Shown: in pieces, positions 46,301 through 59,202 of the stretch
Numbering within the stretch: the stretch's first letter is position 1
Layout: the number at the start of each line of letters is the position of its first letter
NCBI GenBank assembly: GCA_008360955.1
Contig: LUCM01002364.1
Coordinates: 9,268 to 73,267 of the forward strand
Reading direction: 5' to 3'
Length of the DNA: 64,000 bases
From: Fasciolopsis buskii
Taxonomy: Eukaryota > Platyhelminthes > Trematoda > Plagiorchiida > Fasciolidae
Translations under genes and position numbers: made by a program
Notes under the pieces: model-generated
Told to the model about the DNA's origin: nothing
Seen by the model: only the letters and a program-made list of their open reading frames with translations
Databases searched by the model: none

Positions 46301-49300
46301 CGCGAAAGGTGGTAGAATCAGGTTCCAATTTAGACCATGGGTCTATCTGAGCAGGCACACTGTCTTCGTAGGGAGACGTTTCATCGGCGGATTCAACGTT
46401 TTCTCCAGGTATCTGATACCTAGTCAATTCTGGTTGTTGCTGGTATCGTTGTTGAGGGGTGTGCTTCAGGAAATATCTCGGTGATTTGACTGATCTTTTA
46501 ACCAATGAGTTCCTGTGCGCTGACACTTCAAATGGAACTAATCGGGAGCGGACGCCAGTGCCGGGCAAATCGATCGAGGCAAGACGCAAACGAGTGGCAC
46601 CTTCGTTGCGGTACCACAGGAGTGCGACACTCATAACCGGATAGCTCAACAGACAAGCGATCACCACCCAGACACCAATGGCCAAAACGAGTAGTATGAT
46701 CAACTGTAGTAATGGGTGAAAGGGCCGGATGTTCATTGGGACAATCATCAGGACTCTGCCAAAAAATATGGCAAGCAAATATATCTGGCACATTTCAAAG
46801 TAAAAAGACACGTTAGTGAGATATTTTCGAATACCGTTTTCCTCTGGTGTTTACTGAAACCCCTCAATCAAACCCTCAGTGTATAATAACTAGACATAGT
46901 TGCACTGCGGGGATGAAAGTAGTTTATTTTGGGTAATAACGTGGCGAAATACAGTTAGATCCAAAGTCGCAAACACCAGAATGACAATTTCACTTGTTGT
47001 GACGGATTCTGTACAATCGAATGGAATATAATCTTCGACAAAAATGCCTTCCTGTCTTAACCGGTAGTGGGTCTTTTCATTTAAATTTCAGACCGCCCAT
47101 TGCTCTCACCACTTTTATGACCTAGACTGGACTAGCGAGTAAACAAATACGGATGGCCAACTTACACCTTATGACACAATGAAAACTGATGTCACAATCA
47201 TCAGTTATTTCTAAGTCACATCAATTCTGCTTACTTTCCTCACGGTGTGTTACGAAACTATGCACCTCAGATGGGAATGGTCAGGAACACTTTCTTTTAT
47301 GCAAGTGATTGCAACCTGAACACAAACTACTTCGACCGCTTGAAATTTGTTTCACAGGAACAAAAGCTCTATTTCACTTCCGGACCAACTGCATCCCGAA
47401 AGCCCGACAGTTACTTTTCGGACCGTTCGGCTTCTCAATTGTTTTATTGGATATAAACAGTGCAGTTTGGCAGGCATCAGCCTCTCAGCTGACTAGTCAA
47501 GTACATAACTGGGAGAAGAATTTCATTCAGACTGATCTGGTTTTTCTTTCATTTATCCGTTGTCAACAGGATAAGTCTGTTATATTTCCCCAAATAACCA
47601 TCTAGCACTGAGCGACTGTTCGTCGTTGTATACCAGTGTTATTATCCCGCTCGCCGAACACTTGTTTTGTACGAATCCTAGCACTTTTCTTCCAGTGTAA
47701 TGGGTTCACTATTGATCACGATAAGTGATCAGATTAGGGTCATCCCGAGCAAGCATTATTTTTGTTTCCATCACAAGACTAAGAAACACCATCGCATTAT
47801 ACATAGCAACTAACGCAAGCATAGTGAACAGTGTTTGGTTGTTGAGTTTGGAGAAGATCACGTCAAATAGGAGACAAATTCAGATTAATAAACGATGCAC
47901 TTTTGAATCTGCACCCAAATTATATTTTCTGATTTAAAAAATGTGCACACTGTGATAAATATGGCGAACAAAAATGCAGAACGGTCAAGTCGCAACAAAT
48001 AGGATTTTCCGTCGCCATGATAATAAAAATCCATTCACTGTATTCATTTACTGTAAATTGACCTTACCAAGACAACGAAAAGCTGTTTCTTTAACATGTT
48101 AAAGACATGCACTGGAATCATCATTTTCGATCATCAATTTTGTGACTCAATGCCTAGTGCGGTCGGGGGGGGGAGGTAAACCCTTAAACTCTTTTAATCC
48201 ACTATCACGATCTGTCTTGGCTTAACAAGAAAGCTGTTTCGCGCGTGTCCTCGCGAACGTGATAGTGCACCTAATTTTATCATTAAGAACCTGTTATTAC
48301 CTGATAAGTGACCTCGAACCACGTTCAGCTATTCTGTTAGCGACCAGAGGTTAAGTAACTATGATCAAACGTCACCAGGCTAACTTATTATCATGACTTC
48401 TTTTACTTAGATTTGATCATCACCAGTTTGACTCCCAGCTGGAACGCAAACGGTATGCACTACCATCGACTTTTAGGAAGTTGGATAAACTAGCTGCAAT
48501 GTTTCCACGATTTTATTCGTTGACTTGGTCAATGAGATTTTAGCATAAATCATTTCATTACTAAGATAAATTAAGCTGAAGTTTTCCTAGTGCAGGTTTT
48601 GCAGTATCAATTGAGGGTTTTACGTAAAAGGTGTAGCCTGAGAAACGGCCTATCAATCAAAGTAACAAAACTGAGGTTGACTTATTCGAAAGTAACGTTA
48701 CAGAAAACATTTGGATTTCAAAAGATTAGTCGGTGACAACGGTTTGCCTAGGGATTCAGGCAAATTTATCACACCATTCGTGCCAAGCAAAATATTAATA
48801 TTCAAACTCGTTACCTCTTAGTGCACAATAGTGCGTGTTCTTCTCCCGTCTCCAAAATTGACCAAAGGGCAATAACTTCTTTACGGCATCCACTAAAGGT
48901 AGTGGCTTAATTTTATATTGACGATTCTCAAGGATCTGCCAACGAAATACTTCGATGTCCTCATTACGAATTATCTCAGCTTGTCCCACAGAACATTCAG
49001 TAAATCCCGGTTGATACATTAGTAATAATTGAATAAACAGTTCAAAATTCGGTAGCTTTTGCGTTGCCTAAGCCTTTTTTCCGATTGCCGAGCACTTCCA
49101 TGGATGCCTGACACATGGGGATGTCTATTATGGCTGTTGGCCTTGACATACCATAGAGGCATTCGTCCCTAGAAAACTCAGCGTTATACATGGCTTCAGT
49201 TGTACCTTTTTCGCTGTTTCGTTCAACTATTTCGCCTACAAACTCTTTTCTGTATATTAGATACTGAGTAATAGTATTTTACTAGAATTTCTTCATCCAT

Positions 49301-52300
49301 TGCTCAGTCGTCCTACGCAATTTATGTTATTGTTAGATGCAAGCACGTGTTGCCTCAGTAGCGGTCAACAACACAATGACTGTCTGTTTTATCCTACTTC
49401 GCAGATACTTCAGCGATTTATCAGTGCTGTTTATGGGAGGCGATTTTATTTAAACCTACCATTCCAGTCGTTCTCACATTTAGGCTGCCACGGTCGTCTT
49501 CACTGTTCTTCAAATTTATTCCCTAACTAACTAGGGTGAGAAAAGATAAAAATGATGAAAAAATTATTAAATGCTCCATATACTGGAATGAATGAAGCTA
49601 AAACGTTCAACTGAATATTTGTAGAAAAGTGGCCCAATTTTGAGTCCATGGTGAGTGCTTACCGTCATATTGCAACACCGACCACAGGCGGACTTCTGGC
49701 TACTTTCAAAGCAATGTTTGGCGTTCCAGCCGGAGGAAAGGGCACATAGAATGTACGCGATGAGTGAAAAGATGCCGATGGCTCCCACTAGCCCGTAAAC
49801 CACATAGTCCAGGTGAGGGAATCTGAAACGCGGAAAAAATACAAACCGTGAAAGACCGCAATTCACCGTACATTTTCTACCATATACTGATGTTCCTCCT
49901 GTGATTCCTCATATTTGGCTGCGTTACCTGGGCTATTTTGCCTAGTGACAGGACCGTGAAAACAGTAAACAGAGTGGGAACAATTAGATACTTGAACCAA
50001 ATACAATGTTTAAAAAACGCCCACATATATTTCTGCTATTTTGTTGAAGCCGATGGACTGAAATCTACAATTTTAATTAATTAATTAGCACCAGAAGAAT
50101 GTAATACATTGTAGTAAAAGCAACTAATGGGGATTTCGATGATTGAAAACTTCCTTGTGCCATTTGCGCTTCAACTGCTCTAGTGTCTCCAGAGGCCAAA
50201 ATATCAGTAGATAAGAAATCAGTAAATTCGCCATCGAAATCGCTCATTGTTGGAGGTACGTTGCGTCCAAATATTGAAAGGAAATGTCAGACTCAATTTC
50301 TTCTGTTTGTAGAGATAATAATTTTGCCCTGTGCGCACCGAAATTAAACAGAATTAGTCCACTGGTCGCAAATGCTTTTGCGATGATGGATCGCAGTCAA
50401 AAAACCGTAATCGATATGTATAATCGGATGCAATCTGTTCGCGTCAAATCATATGTGCATTCCAAAGGCAAAAACAAACAGAGACCACTTCAACGTTTTG
50501 GCGACCAAACGTCAAGGGGCACAGAGGCCTGAGTGGAGAGCGGAAATGCAGGAAAGGTAGGAGACCGAGCCGATCAGTCGGGTTGAGTGACTCATCAGAT
50601 TAGGAAACTAATCTAACCACGGGGTTGAAGGCCAAATAACAAAGCAGACCGATCAAAAAGTGGATCGGTAAACCAATGAAATAGTCACGCAGTTGTGAAT
50701 GTGCACTTGTTATTTTCACTAGGTAAGCGGTTTTTTCGGATAAAATGAGGTTCCTGTCCCCGTAATGGAGTGTTTTCACTAGAGCTAGTGGGAAAGGACG
50801 ATTGTGAATTTGCATTAGATCCGAATGTGGATTGAAGTCCTCTGTTCAGAATGACAAGTAGTTTTCAAGAAGACAACGATGCGACGGTGATTATCCCTCC
50901 ATCCTCCCACAGTCTGCTTCTTTCGCTTATTCTCCATAAATCTTTAAGGTATTTCACTCAGTTTTACCCAATGCAGATATGGGGAAGTTCGTTGCAAACA
51001 GTCTCACACATACAAAGACAACTTTCCAATGTGAGTTAATCAACGTACTCGTCGGAAAAATGTATTTTCCAGTTTTGTTTAAATTGTTCTTTTAATGCAA
51101 CCGTCTTTAATTGGTTTGCTTTGCATCAGTCACTCCGTTTTCTTGCAACGTTTCCTCTGATGCTACACTCGAATAATCTCACAGATTCTGTTCTGATGAG
51201 ACCACTGTAAAGACCTTCATTAACCATCACTTTTTAAGGCAATGCTAACTCTTTGGACTCACGGTAAACCTTACGGTCAAACCAGCAGTCACATCGTCTC
51301 TACCACTGCATAATTCCTGTTCACCTAATAGTGTGAGACCAGACGGTTGCAAACTGAGAGCATCAAATGGTTAGGCATTTTCAAGGACTGTTTTCTACGG
51401 TCATTTCTCCGGAAAAAGATTAACTGACTAAACGAAGAGACACACTGAGATACTGGCTGAATTGCCGTTTGCCTTTAACATTTCCAACTCCAAAGACTCG
51501 ACCACGCAGTCCGCTAACCTGACGGAATTTTACAAGTAAGAGTTCTCAGATTCGCCCTTTTGGGGACAATTTGGAGGACTCAGGAACGAAAATAAAACCT
51601 ACCTGTTAAGGTTATTGCATGTAATCACGGAAACCGGAGCTTGTATATCAAGTTGTCTAAAGAATTATAAATGGTCCGCTTGGATTTGGCCAAAAGGCTA
51701 TGTGAGGTCATTTATTGCGCGACACGCATCAGCTGGTTCTTGTGAATTTTGCACTGTCATGAATTGGCTCACTTGGCAGTGAGCACTTGAAGACTTCAAA
51801 GAGGTCCAGAATGATGCTTTGATTGGTTAGCTTGAAATTTATATCTTTGTGCATTAAAGCTAGCTAGCCTACCTATTGGGAATAAGAGTAATACCATCCT
51901 AGCAAACCTTCATCACTATTAAATTCGTGACATGATGAACTACTAAACTTAACTTCTGAGGTAACTTCAGTTTGTCCATTCTAGTGCCAGGCCATCAAAT
52001 TACTTTCGTATGGCACCGAACATTCCACTGTGTTGATGCACACAACAAGCTGTTTCGTGCACCTTGTTCCCTCTGAGCGATTACATTCTGTTGCATGTTC
52101 TCCCCGTGACCCCGACTGTTATCTCAAGCGGATAACGACTCATTGTAATCATTTAGTGTATATGTAACGAACCATTTCACTAAATACTTTCTGGTTATAA
52201 TTTTGAGCCAGTACCTAGTGCTCGCTTCCACGGAACCACTAGGAAATATTACTCATGGTAGTACTAATTTGTAGGGAGAAAAAGGACTGAGATTCTGAGA

Positions 52301-55300
52301 AGTAAATCTCAGACAAAAATTACAAACGCCGCAGCGGGAAAATTTAGTCTGTCAGGAAGTCAGAGTTTCCTTTTACGAATAGGGAATTGAAACAGAATTC
52401 ACTACATCTATTCAAATATTCATCATTTGCTTGCACCACTGGAATTTTCTCAATTTAATGATTTTTATTTTAGTTTTCAGTGCACCTTTACATCAAACGA
52501 CAAGAAAGATCCGGATGACAACTTTTCGAAGCACTTTATGTTACAATGAATTAGATTAAAAGTGACATAAAAACTTCCAATTGGGTCAGTGTTTCGGGCG
52601 GTTCACTTTCATCAACAGAAGACGACCACAGTGACAAAGAAGGCAGTGTCATGTTAAAGGGTTTTTCTTTTGACTATCGTCACGTAAATTGTTACAACTG
52701 TTTCTAAGTGGTTATTCTGTCTGATTGCCTCTGAGAATTCTCCGTAATGATCACGCCCCTCAGTTAGCCTCTGCTGATCAAATCAAATTTCTGCCTTCTG
52801 ATAAAGCAGGTGGTTCCGTTAAGATGATAGGAAGAGGGTAAATGTCAAGCAATTGCTGCAGGATTTATTGGAAATCAGTCTAGGGAAAATGACTAAACTC
52901 TGTTTCCAAACCATTCACGGGGAAGTAAAAAGCACAGTGCACTATGTTCACCAGAATCCGTCGCAGAAGAATAGACTGGAAGCCCAGAAGTTTCAGACTT
53001 AGTCGAAGGGTGTATGAACAGAGCAATCGTTTAGCGGCCCCTGACGAGTTGCTAGATCTACAGGTCGACCTACTGCCTTCTAGGTTAGATCGTTTGGCTC
53101 AAAGAAAGACCCCTTAACTGAAAATCCTATTTCGGTTTGACATACTGGGCTGTATAATGAACTGATGACCGCGACGGATAACCGATGGCATAAGGGTGAA
53201 TCAAGGAATAACAAACGCGTGATAATCTCTACCTTACTTAATTTTCTCTATACTTGTTTTCCCACCTTTGTGCGGATTTATACTACATATATATATATAT
53301 ATGTGCATATTACTGCTTTGCTAGTGTCACTATTTTTATTGTTGTGATAAGCAAAATATTTCGTGATCTGGAAGAATTCGGGATTAACTATTCTAAGCCA
53401 AAAGAGCGTATCGAGAAATCGTGCGCCATATGTTAGTTTTACGCAAGTAATTTCTTCAAAAGTCAATGGCAACACTGTCGGTATAGAGTGCAGCTCTCCG
53501 GCACACCGTGCGAAAGTAAATTTCACTCTACCGTTGAAACTGATAAAATTTATTAGGATATTACGAATAACCGTACAGAAGAATGATTGTAAAGGCGGTA
53601 GAACAACTTATAAATATGACTGGCTGATCAGGCTGAAGTTGAAGGATGACAATCCAAGGTGCCAATGGCCAGGAATGACAACAAGAAGGACGTGTTATTT
53701 TTGAACCGGTCAACTTACCAACAAACTGTTCGAGAGTAGCATGCATTCATCGACGAATGACTTTGATATCACAGTGCCATTTGTTGCTTGCTCTAAGCAA
53801 TACCAATCATGTAAGAGAACACAATTAATAGTTAGCCATAGAACATACCTCGTAGTTCCTTAGACTCAGTGAATCAAACATTTTCTGGACAAGTTCATTC
53901 CAACTGTGTAAGCATTAGTCGGCCGCAACCCATCCTGTCCGTTTATTTAACCCAAAACCGTATTTGACTGACAACCAAAATAACAGTCGATCTGTTTGCT
54001 CAAACAGCCGCCCTCGGTCGGCCTAATTGGCGACGGAACCACACTTTCAGACGCACGCGTGTATGCGTGCATACATTCACATTAGATTAATGTTCCGGAA
54101 AAGTGGCCTGAGACTTCTTAACGTGGAAAAAACTGACAAAAGAACAACCAACGTAAATTTATGAGTGGACATGAGCCGCACAGGCCATTAGTACTCAAAG
54201 CATTCATTTTCCGGTGAATCTGCAATTGGCCCATTAGTTGTTAGTGCTCCCGTGGCGGCAAACTGCATGCATGTGTTGTGTACTTATGACTTGTAATTAT
54301 AGAGCCGAATTTTTCCGTCCAACTGCATTGTTTCTTATCCCTATAGCATCGTTTTTTCTCTCCCACCTCATTTCGGGTCTATGATCAAAGGTCACTCAAT
54401 CTAAAAGCAAGTCCGTGAGATCGAATTTCTCCTCACCAGTTGTGAAATATTTAGCTGCAGAATTTAATACCAAATAACTTCGGTTGCAAGTTAAACCTTA
54501 AACTATTTTACTAAAAGTGTTCTTTGGGATAGAGAACTGTTATTTTGGATGATTGAATAACATCTAGTGAACAGTAATTTGTCTCGTCAGGGCGTGAATA
54601 AATTGTGCCGTCATCTCTCATGTGTATGGTACACGTCAAGCCCGTCAGGTCAACTCTCAGGTTAACCTGTAAGTTGTTTTGAAACCAAAAATATTAAAAT
54701 AAGTGGCAGTTCTTTTAAGTAAGAAACTAGTGGAGGGTTGTTCGTCGTTCAAAGCAGTATAAGTCCCACCGAAGCATGCGAATGGGTTCGACTGACAACG
54801 CACTATTAGTGCCAGAACGTCTTTTGCATCTATATCAAAGCTGTGCACTCCATTTTCATTATATTCTCTTGCACCAGAAATGAAACAGCAAAACTGGTGA
54901 GTAGAAATTTAATTTTGCAGGATGGTTTTCAGGCCCACACTCAAAATTATTGCGGTCAAGATGGAAACCGAAGTTCGGAATGAACGCCTTTTCATCAATT
55001 CCACTATGCTGTGAACATTCTGCTAGAACTGCCTTTTGATTGAATTATCGCGTAATCAACTCTAATTCAGTGTGTTCTGCTTTTCGATTTCACCAACCAG
55101 CCTCATTCAGTCCAGTATGATGTCTACTGCGTTGAACTATATACAGATATATACAGCTTAGTGGTAATTGTCGGGCCTCACTTGATAGAGGCAAGAGTTC
55201 AGCCGTTCGAGGGGATCTTTCGTTAAGTTTAAGCACAGTATGATTTTAATGAACAATGACTTTTACTGCGTTGAGCAAATGAAGCCACTGTGATAACTGA

Positions 55301-58300
55301 TGAATGAGGCCAAGAATATCTTACAGATGGAAAAAGTTGAGATCGAAATGATAGACAAAGAAGAGAAGATAATTAACAACAGCGGTAAATCTTACTGAAT
55401 AAACGCATTTTCTCCCCACCCATGTCCCGAAAGGGGAACATTGCCTGTGACTTAACAGGCCCACCCACGCTACCTGGTAACAGTGATGGCCATATCAATA
55501 ACATTCGGTGAGAAAGACTGAGAACTTTGATCTGGTAGATCTGACACGCCCATACTTGATCCAAATTTAAGACCGTTGCTGATAAATTACGGTCACAGGC
55601 TACCAAACGATGGGTGATTCTAATGGAGCGTAGTATTTTGGAATGAGATGATCCTGGGGATAAAATACTGATTGCGGCTTCTCATTATAACGTGTATATA
55701 CATCATTCCTTGTCGGTTCTAGCGTTTACAGACTAGAAAATGCGTAATTAAAGGCACATTTCCTGGATGTCTGTCCTCTTCGGGATGAGAAAACGTCCGT
55801 CGACTTCTTCTTTGGCTGCAATAAACGGTTGAACCCTACTTTGCAAGATACTAAGAAACTGACTCGTTTACAGTACTGGATGCCGATTTCAGCGCCTATT
55901 ACTGGAGGTATTCTGGATGCAAGTCTGGTCTTTTGATTACTACTCTCCTATACAGAGTAAACTGATCCCTCCAAGAGTTCCTACAACTCACAAGTGTGTA
56001 CACTGTCCGTCTTTTATTTTAAACCCATTAGTTGCCACTGATCCCATGTAAAAAAGCACAACAAAAACTTACGTTGTCATAAAATTGAGGTGACATCCAA
56101 CTGGAATTGAGATGGCTGATATAGAAAGGTGAAAAAGATGCAATTGCATCTTCGTATTTTCAATAAAGACGAGTGAATCATTGATCATTTAACAATTGCA
56201 CCATGCCTCTAGATATCAAAAGGCCAGTTGTGTGCAGAAAATTTATGGTAAAATTAAGTCGCAAGATCGAGAGCCTGTTCACCTAACTCCGTAAGCATGC
56301 TACAAGCCGGAGAACGCTCTAAATTCTAAGCTGTTCAATTCCGTTGTGTCCTTGCACTTCTGACGTGCAACAAAGTGACATGATCAAGATTAGGAAGCAA
56401 CATGATATGGGCGTAGTGAATTTTCCTTTTTTTATCCGGCTATGGTTCTTGGAAGAATCTTGAAAACTTCACAAACTACCGTAGTACTATGGTGCGCAGC
56501 TGCATCCCATCCACGGTCACAGTGAATGATTTTGGTGAGTCACGAAAGTGCAAACATAACTGAACCCACACGATGCGGTCCATTAGCTATCAGTGGCAGA
56601 CTGTGCCGTTTCATCATGACTAATCACTATCCACCCAGAGGTCTGTGTGGGTTGCATTCGGGTATTGGGATTTCGGTGAAAAAATCACTGCGATTGATCC
56701 GGATCTCCGACGTGATATTCAATTTAATGACTGCACTTCGGTCGCGTGTTCAACTGTGGCCAATTTTGACCGCATTTGGCCCTACTGTCTCTGATTTTGC
56801 GTGAATCAATGCCTTTCCTGTATGCGGCATCCTTTCAATTAGAAATTAGTTTAGATACATAGAGATAACCATTTATCCGAACAGCCAAAGCTGTACTATG
56901 AAAATACTGACTGCACCATACTGTGGGTAGGGTGAATTTGCAGAAACGATGTGTTTTAAAACATTCAAATTCATATCTTTCACTAGAAGTGACATCCCCT
57001 GGCCTTTAGTAGTATGAATAAAAAGTAATTTTGAATAGAACTACTAATACGTATTTTGTCAATATGATATTTAAGTAGACTCTGTCCACTGAACACAAAA
57101 TGACTTACTCAACTGCCACTCACAAGGTGTGACAGTTTACTTTCCCTTTCAGTTCTACCATTTCTCATTCTGTCTAAAATCCCACAAATCGAGTGTCTCG
57201 GGGGAATTTCTCGGAGACTTTTCTTGATTGGCCGTGTTTCTCTTCGTGATTCTTCGATCACATTTTCTCATTAATTGATGATTCTATTTTTCATTTAAAA
57301 CGCAAGGATCTCTGCCTACCAAAGTCCCTGAAAGTTCAAACACTAATATCATATTTCCGTTCCCATTTAATTTCATCAAAAAACTATTTGCGTTGGTTTT
57401 GAGATTAATGTCTTGCACAGTTCCTCCAATTAAATCAGCTTCCAAAAACCTGTGACAATGCACAGGGGAGTGGATGTTAAAACCGCTTCACTGATTCTCG
57501 ATTATTTGAAGATCGCAAGCTGGGACCGAATCAATAAAAGTTTTCGTGATGGGTAAATGACTTTACCACTGACGTGCTACGACCAGTGCATTCTTCTGTC
57601 TAATCAGAGTTCGTCACGACAGCTAAAGTGGAAGCATTTTGTGTGGCCAACCGGAGGTCAACGGCTTGCTGGCGACTCACGCCAGGTAGTTGTTACTGTA
57701 TTTTACATTTCTTCTAACGTCCTCGTTCCCCCTTAACATCTTCAATTTTGACCAGTTTCTTCACTACTCAGAGTGACACATCACTGTATGGTAAATCCAA
57801 AGCGATGGACTCGGTCCAGGTGACAACAGGGAATGGAAAATGGTGAGTTTGACTCCATCAGATTTATTCTGTCAGCATAATCAACCAGTTAAGCTGCGAC
57901 CCATAATTGTCTCATAAATATGTACATTTTGTAGCAAGTGAGAGACATTCTTGTAGCTGCAAACCTGGAGTCACAAAACAGTCGTGAATCACCATGGTGC
58001 TAATGTTGTCCTAATCGGTAGCCCGAAACTAACCCCACTGGTTGAACGTCAAGGACAGAAAAACATTGCGACCTCGACTAGAGTGTGAGCGTTGTTAAAC
58101 CTGTTTGGTCTACTTTTCTTTCTGTATACACGTACTTGCATACATGGGAGAGAAGCGAGTTTCGCGCACTGTGGGAAATGTCAGTTTGACCGACCGCCTA
58201 GAACTTATCTATCGATTAACTTGCAACAGACAAAATAGACGTCTCGTAGACGCGTCTGGTCTGACTAATCCACTGGCAGGCTAAAGTTTTTCTTTCCTCT

Positions 58301-59202
58301 CATCGAAGTAGATCGAAAAATCCGTGGTCTAAGGTCCTTTGATAGGTTTTCATTTGACGGCAGGGATGGGGGACAAGAAGATACCTCTACGAGTGATAGA
58401 CATGTGAGCTAACGGTTTGGAATTTCCATCGTTACTAACTTCCATTCTTGAGATTTCTGTCTCCCTGATAACTAGTGGTCGATAGGGGTCAAACAGAGGG
58501 TACGTATTTTTTATCCCAAAGACCGAACATGAGAGGTAGATCATGAACGTCCCGATAAGTTCTTACTGTAGCACAGTGTTCTCAGACTACATTGCTTGGT
58601 TTATAGATTAAATTAAAGCAGTAACGCTGATAAATTGTAAATCAGTTCTTTCTTGTAGTTTAGCACATACGAAAGCCCCATTTTACATCACTTAATGGCC
58701 TATATCGGTGCCGAAGTTTCCGGTGCATGAAAAATTCATTTTAGTAGTCACTGTTTGCTTATTTAATATCGCATGTGAAATCGAGGTCGAATATCGCTCG
58801 TTCCAGCAAGGCGAACTTCAAGTGAAGTAGGAAGCAAAATGATCACTACGCCCAGTCCTGTTCACCTGGAATATTTTGCATGCATAAAAGTAGTCCAGTT
58901 CTATAAAACCAGGCATGAATCCCTTACATTTTGGGAATGTGTACTTTGAAGATTTGTCAAAGTTGAGTAAGTTCTGATCACTGTCATTGCAAAATACCAT
59001 ACGGCGTTAAAATCTGGTGAGTGCAACGACCATTCACCGAGGATGTCAACTCACAAGTTTGGTGCATCCAATAGGGCAATCAAATAGCGCCTGGCAAAAA
59101 TGGTAGCTCCACCAAAGGCACCGCCACCAATTAGAACCACGATGAATCCCAGCAGTGATGCGATAGGAGAGCTACGCAGACAACGAACACATGCATTTTC
59201 CG
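43192..59202 (-). CDS. Proteolipid protein/M6 family tetraspan membrane protein, partial
   Basis: Four minus-strand exons join in frame: 59202-59055, 49822-49663, 46784-46016 and 43316-43192, about 400 residues. The order matches the PLP/DM20/M6 family: Cys-rich N terminus (ENACVRCL, compare CCARCL in PLP), TM1 (SLLGFIVVLIGGGAFGG), TM2 (YVVYGLVGAIGIFSLIAYIL), a Cys-rich cytoplasmic loop (CGRCC, likely palmitoylated), TM3 (PLLQLIILLVLAIGVWVV), an extracellular loop ending CSADSIDLSYYG, and TM4 (ILICVCIALSGVFLLILG). Intron phases 1, 2, 0, 1, 0 equal those I recall for human PLP1. M6 proteins sit in the plasma membrane of neurons and glia and affect membrane shape and neurite growth. Odd: the TM3-TM4 loop is ~225 residues and holds one Cys. 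The initiator exon and the short C-terminal exon are not located. Confidence 0.8.
43317..46015. other. Intron of M6-like gene
   Basis: 2.7 kb between the loop and TM4 exons. Short open stretches on both strands (43474-43689, 45057-45314, 45499-45783) carry no motif. Confidence 0.6.
46016..46784 (-). CDS. M6-like gene, TM3 and long extracellular-loop exon
   Basis: Acceptor actttgaaatgtgccag precedes 46784 in phase 0; donor tattacg|gtaagc follows 46016 in phase 1. 769 bases, 256 codons. A hydrophobic start (IYLLAIFFGRVLMIVPM), TM3, then ~200 polar residues: a basic part (NSLVKRSVKSPRYFLK), a Gln-rich patch (QQRYQQQ), an acidic middle and a helical-looking stretch (TVTEALQNVENQI). One N-glycosylation sequon (NIS). 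A nearer acceptor at 46755 is out of phase and was not used. Confidence 0.78.
46785..49662. other. Intron of M6-like gene, possible skipped or alternative exons
   Basis: The flanking exons join directly in phase 0. A minus-strand frame at 48795-49019 ends in a good donor (aagag|gtaacg) but has no transmembrane segment or clear acceptor; another minus-strand frame near 46965-47075 follows an acceptor but lacks a donor. Neither is needed. A G9 run lies at 48165-48173. Confidence 0.5.
49663..49822 (-). CDS. M6-like gene, TM2 exon
   Basis: Acceptor ttttttccgcgtttcag precedes 49822; donor acg|gtaagc follows 49663. One base completes a Leu codon, then FPHLDYVVYGLVGAIGIFSL and IAYILCALSSGWNAKHC. 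The FPHLDYVVYG segment parallels INVIHAFQYVIYG of PLP. Ends with CGRCCNMT in phase 0. Confidence 0.82.
49823..59054. other. 9.2 kb intron of M6-like gene
   Basis: No gene was supported. It holds a (TA)n tract (53287-53303) and a tRNA-like motif near 55160-55215. Open stretches (50284-50532, 53363-53704, 56526-56804) lack family motifs; the 53363 one starts only at a GTG. Confidence 0.55.
53287..53303. repeat. (TA)n microsatellite
   Basis: A short uninterrupted alternating AT run. Confidence 0.8.
59055..59202 (-). CDS. M6-like gene, N-terminal Cys motif and TM1 exon
   Basis: Acceptor tattgtctggttttcag precedes 59202; donor aactt|gtgagt follows 59055. Two bases complete a split codon, then ENACVRCLRSSPIASLLGF and IVVLIGGGAFGGATIFARR. 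The position of the Cys pairs right after the exon start mirrors PLP1 exon 2, whose first exon holds only Met plus one base. Ends in phase 2, which fits the one-base start of the TM2 exon. Confidence 0.82.

Noticed and set aside
47725..47937. Minus-strand hydrophobic stretch (TMLALVAMYNAMVFLSL) considered as TM3 of M6
   Set aside because: No AG acceptor lies between the upstream in-frame stop and the hydrophobic part; TM3 is better supplied by the 46016-46784 exon.
48795..49019. Minus-strand 74-codon frame with a good donor, considered as an extra M6 exon
   Set aside because: The flanking M6 exons already join in phase, it lacks a convincing acceptor, and it has no transmembrane or conserved M6 segment.
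53363..53704. 113-codon plus-strand frame
   Set aside because: It begins at GTG, not ATG, lies in the M6 intron and shows no motif.
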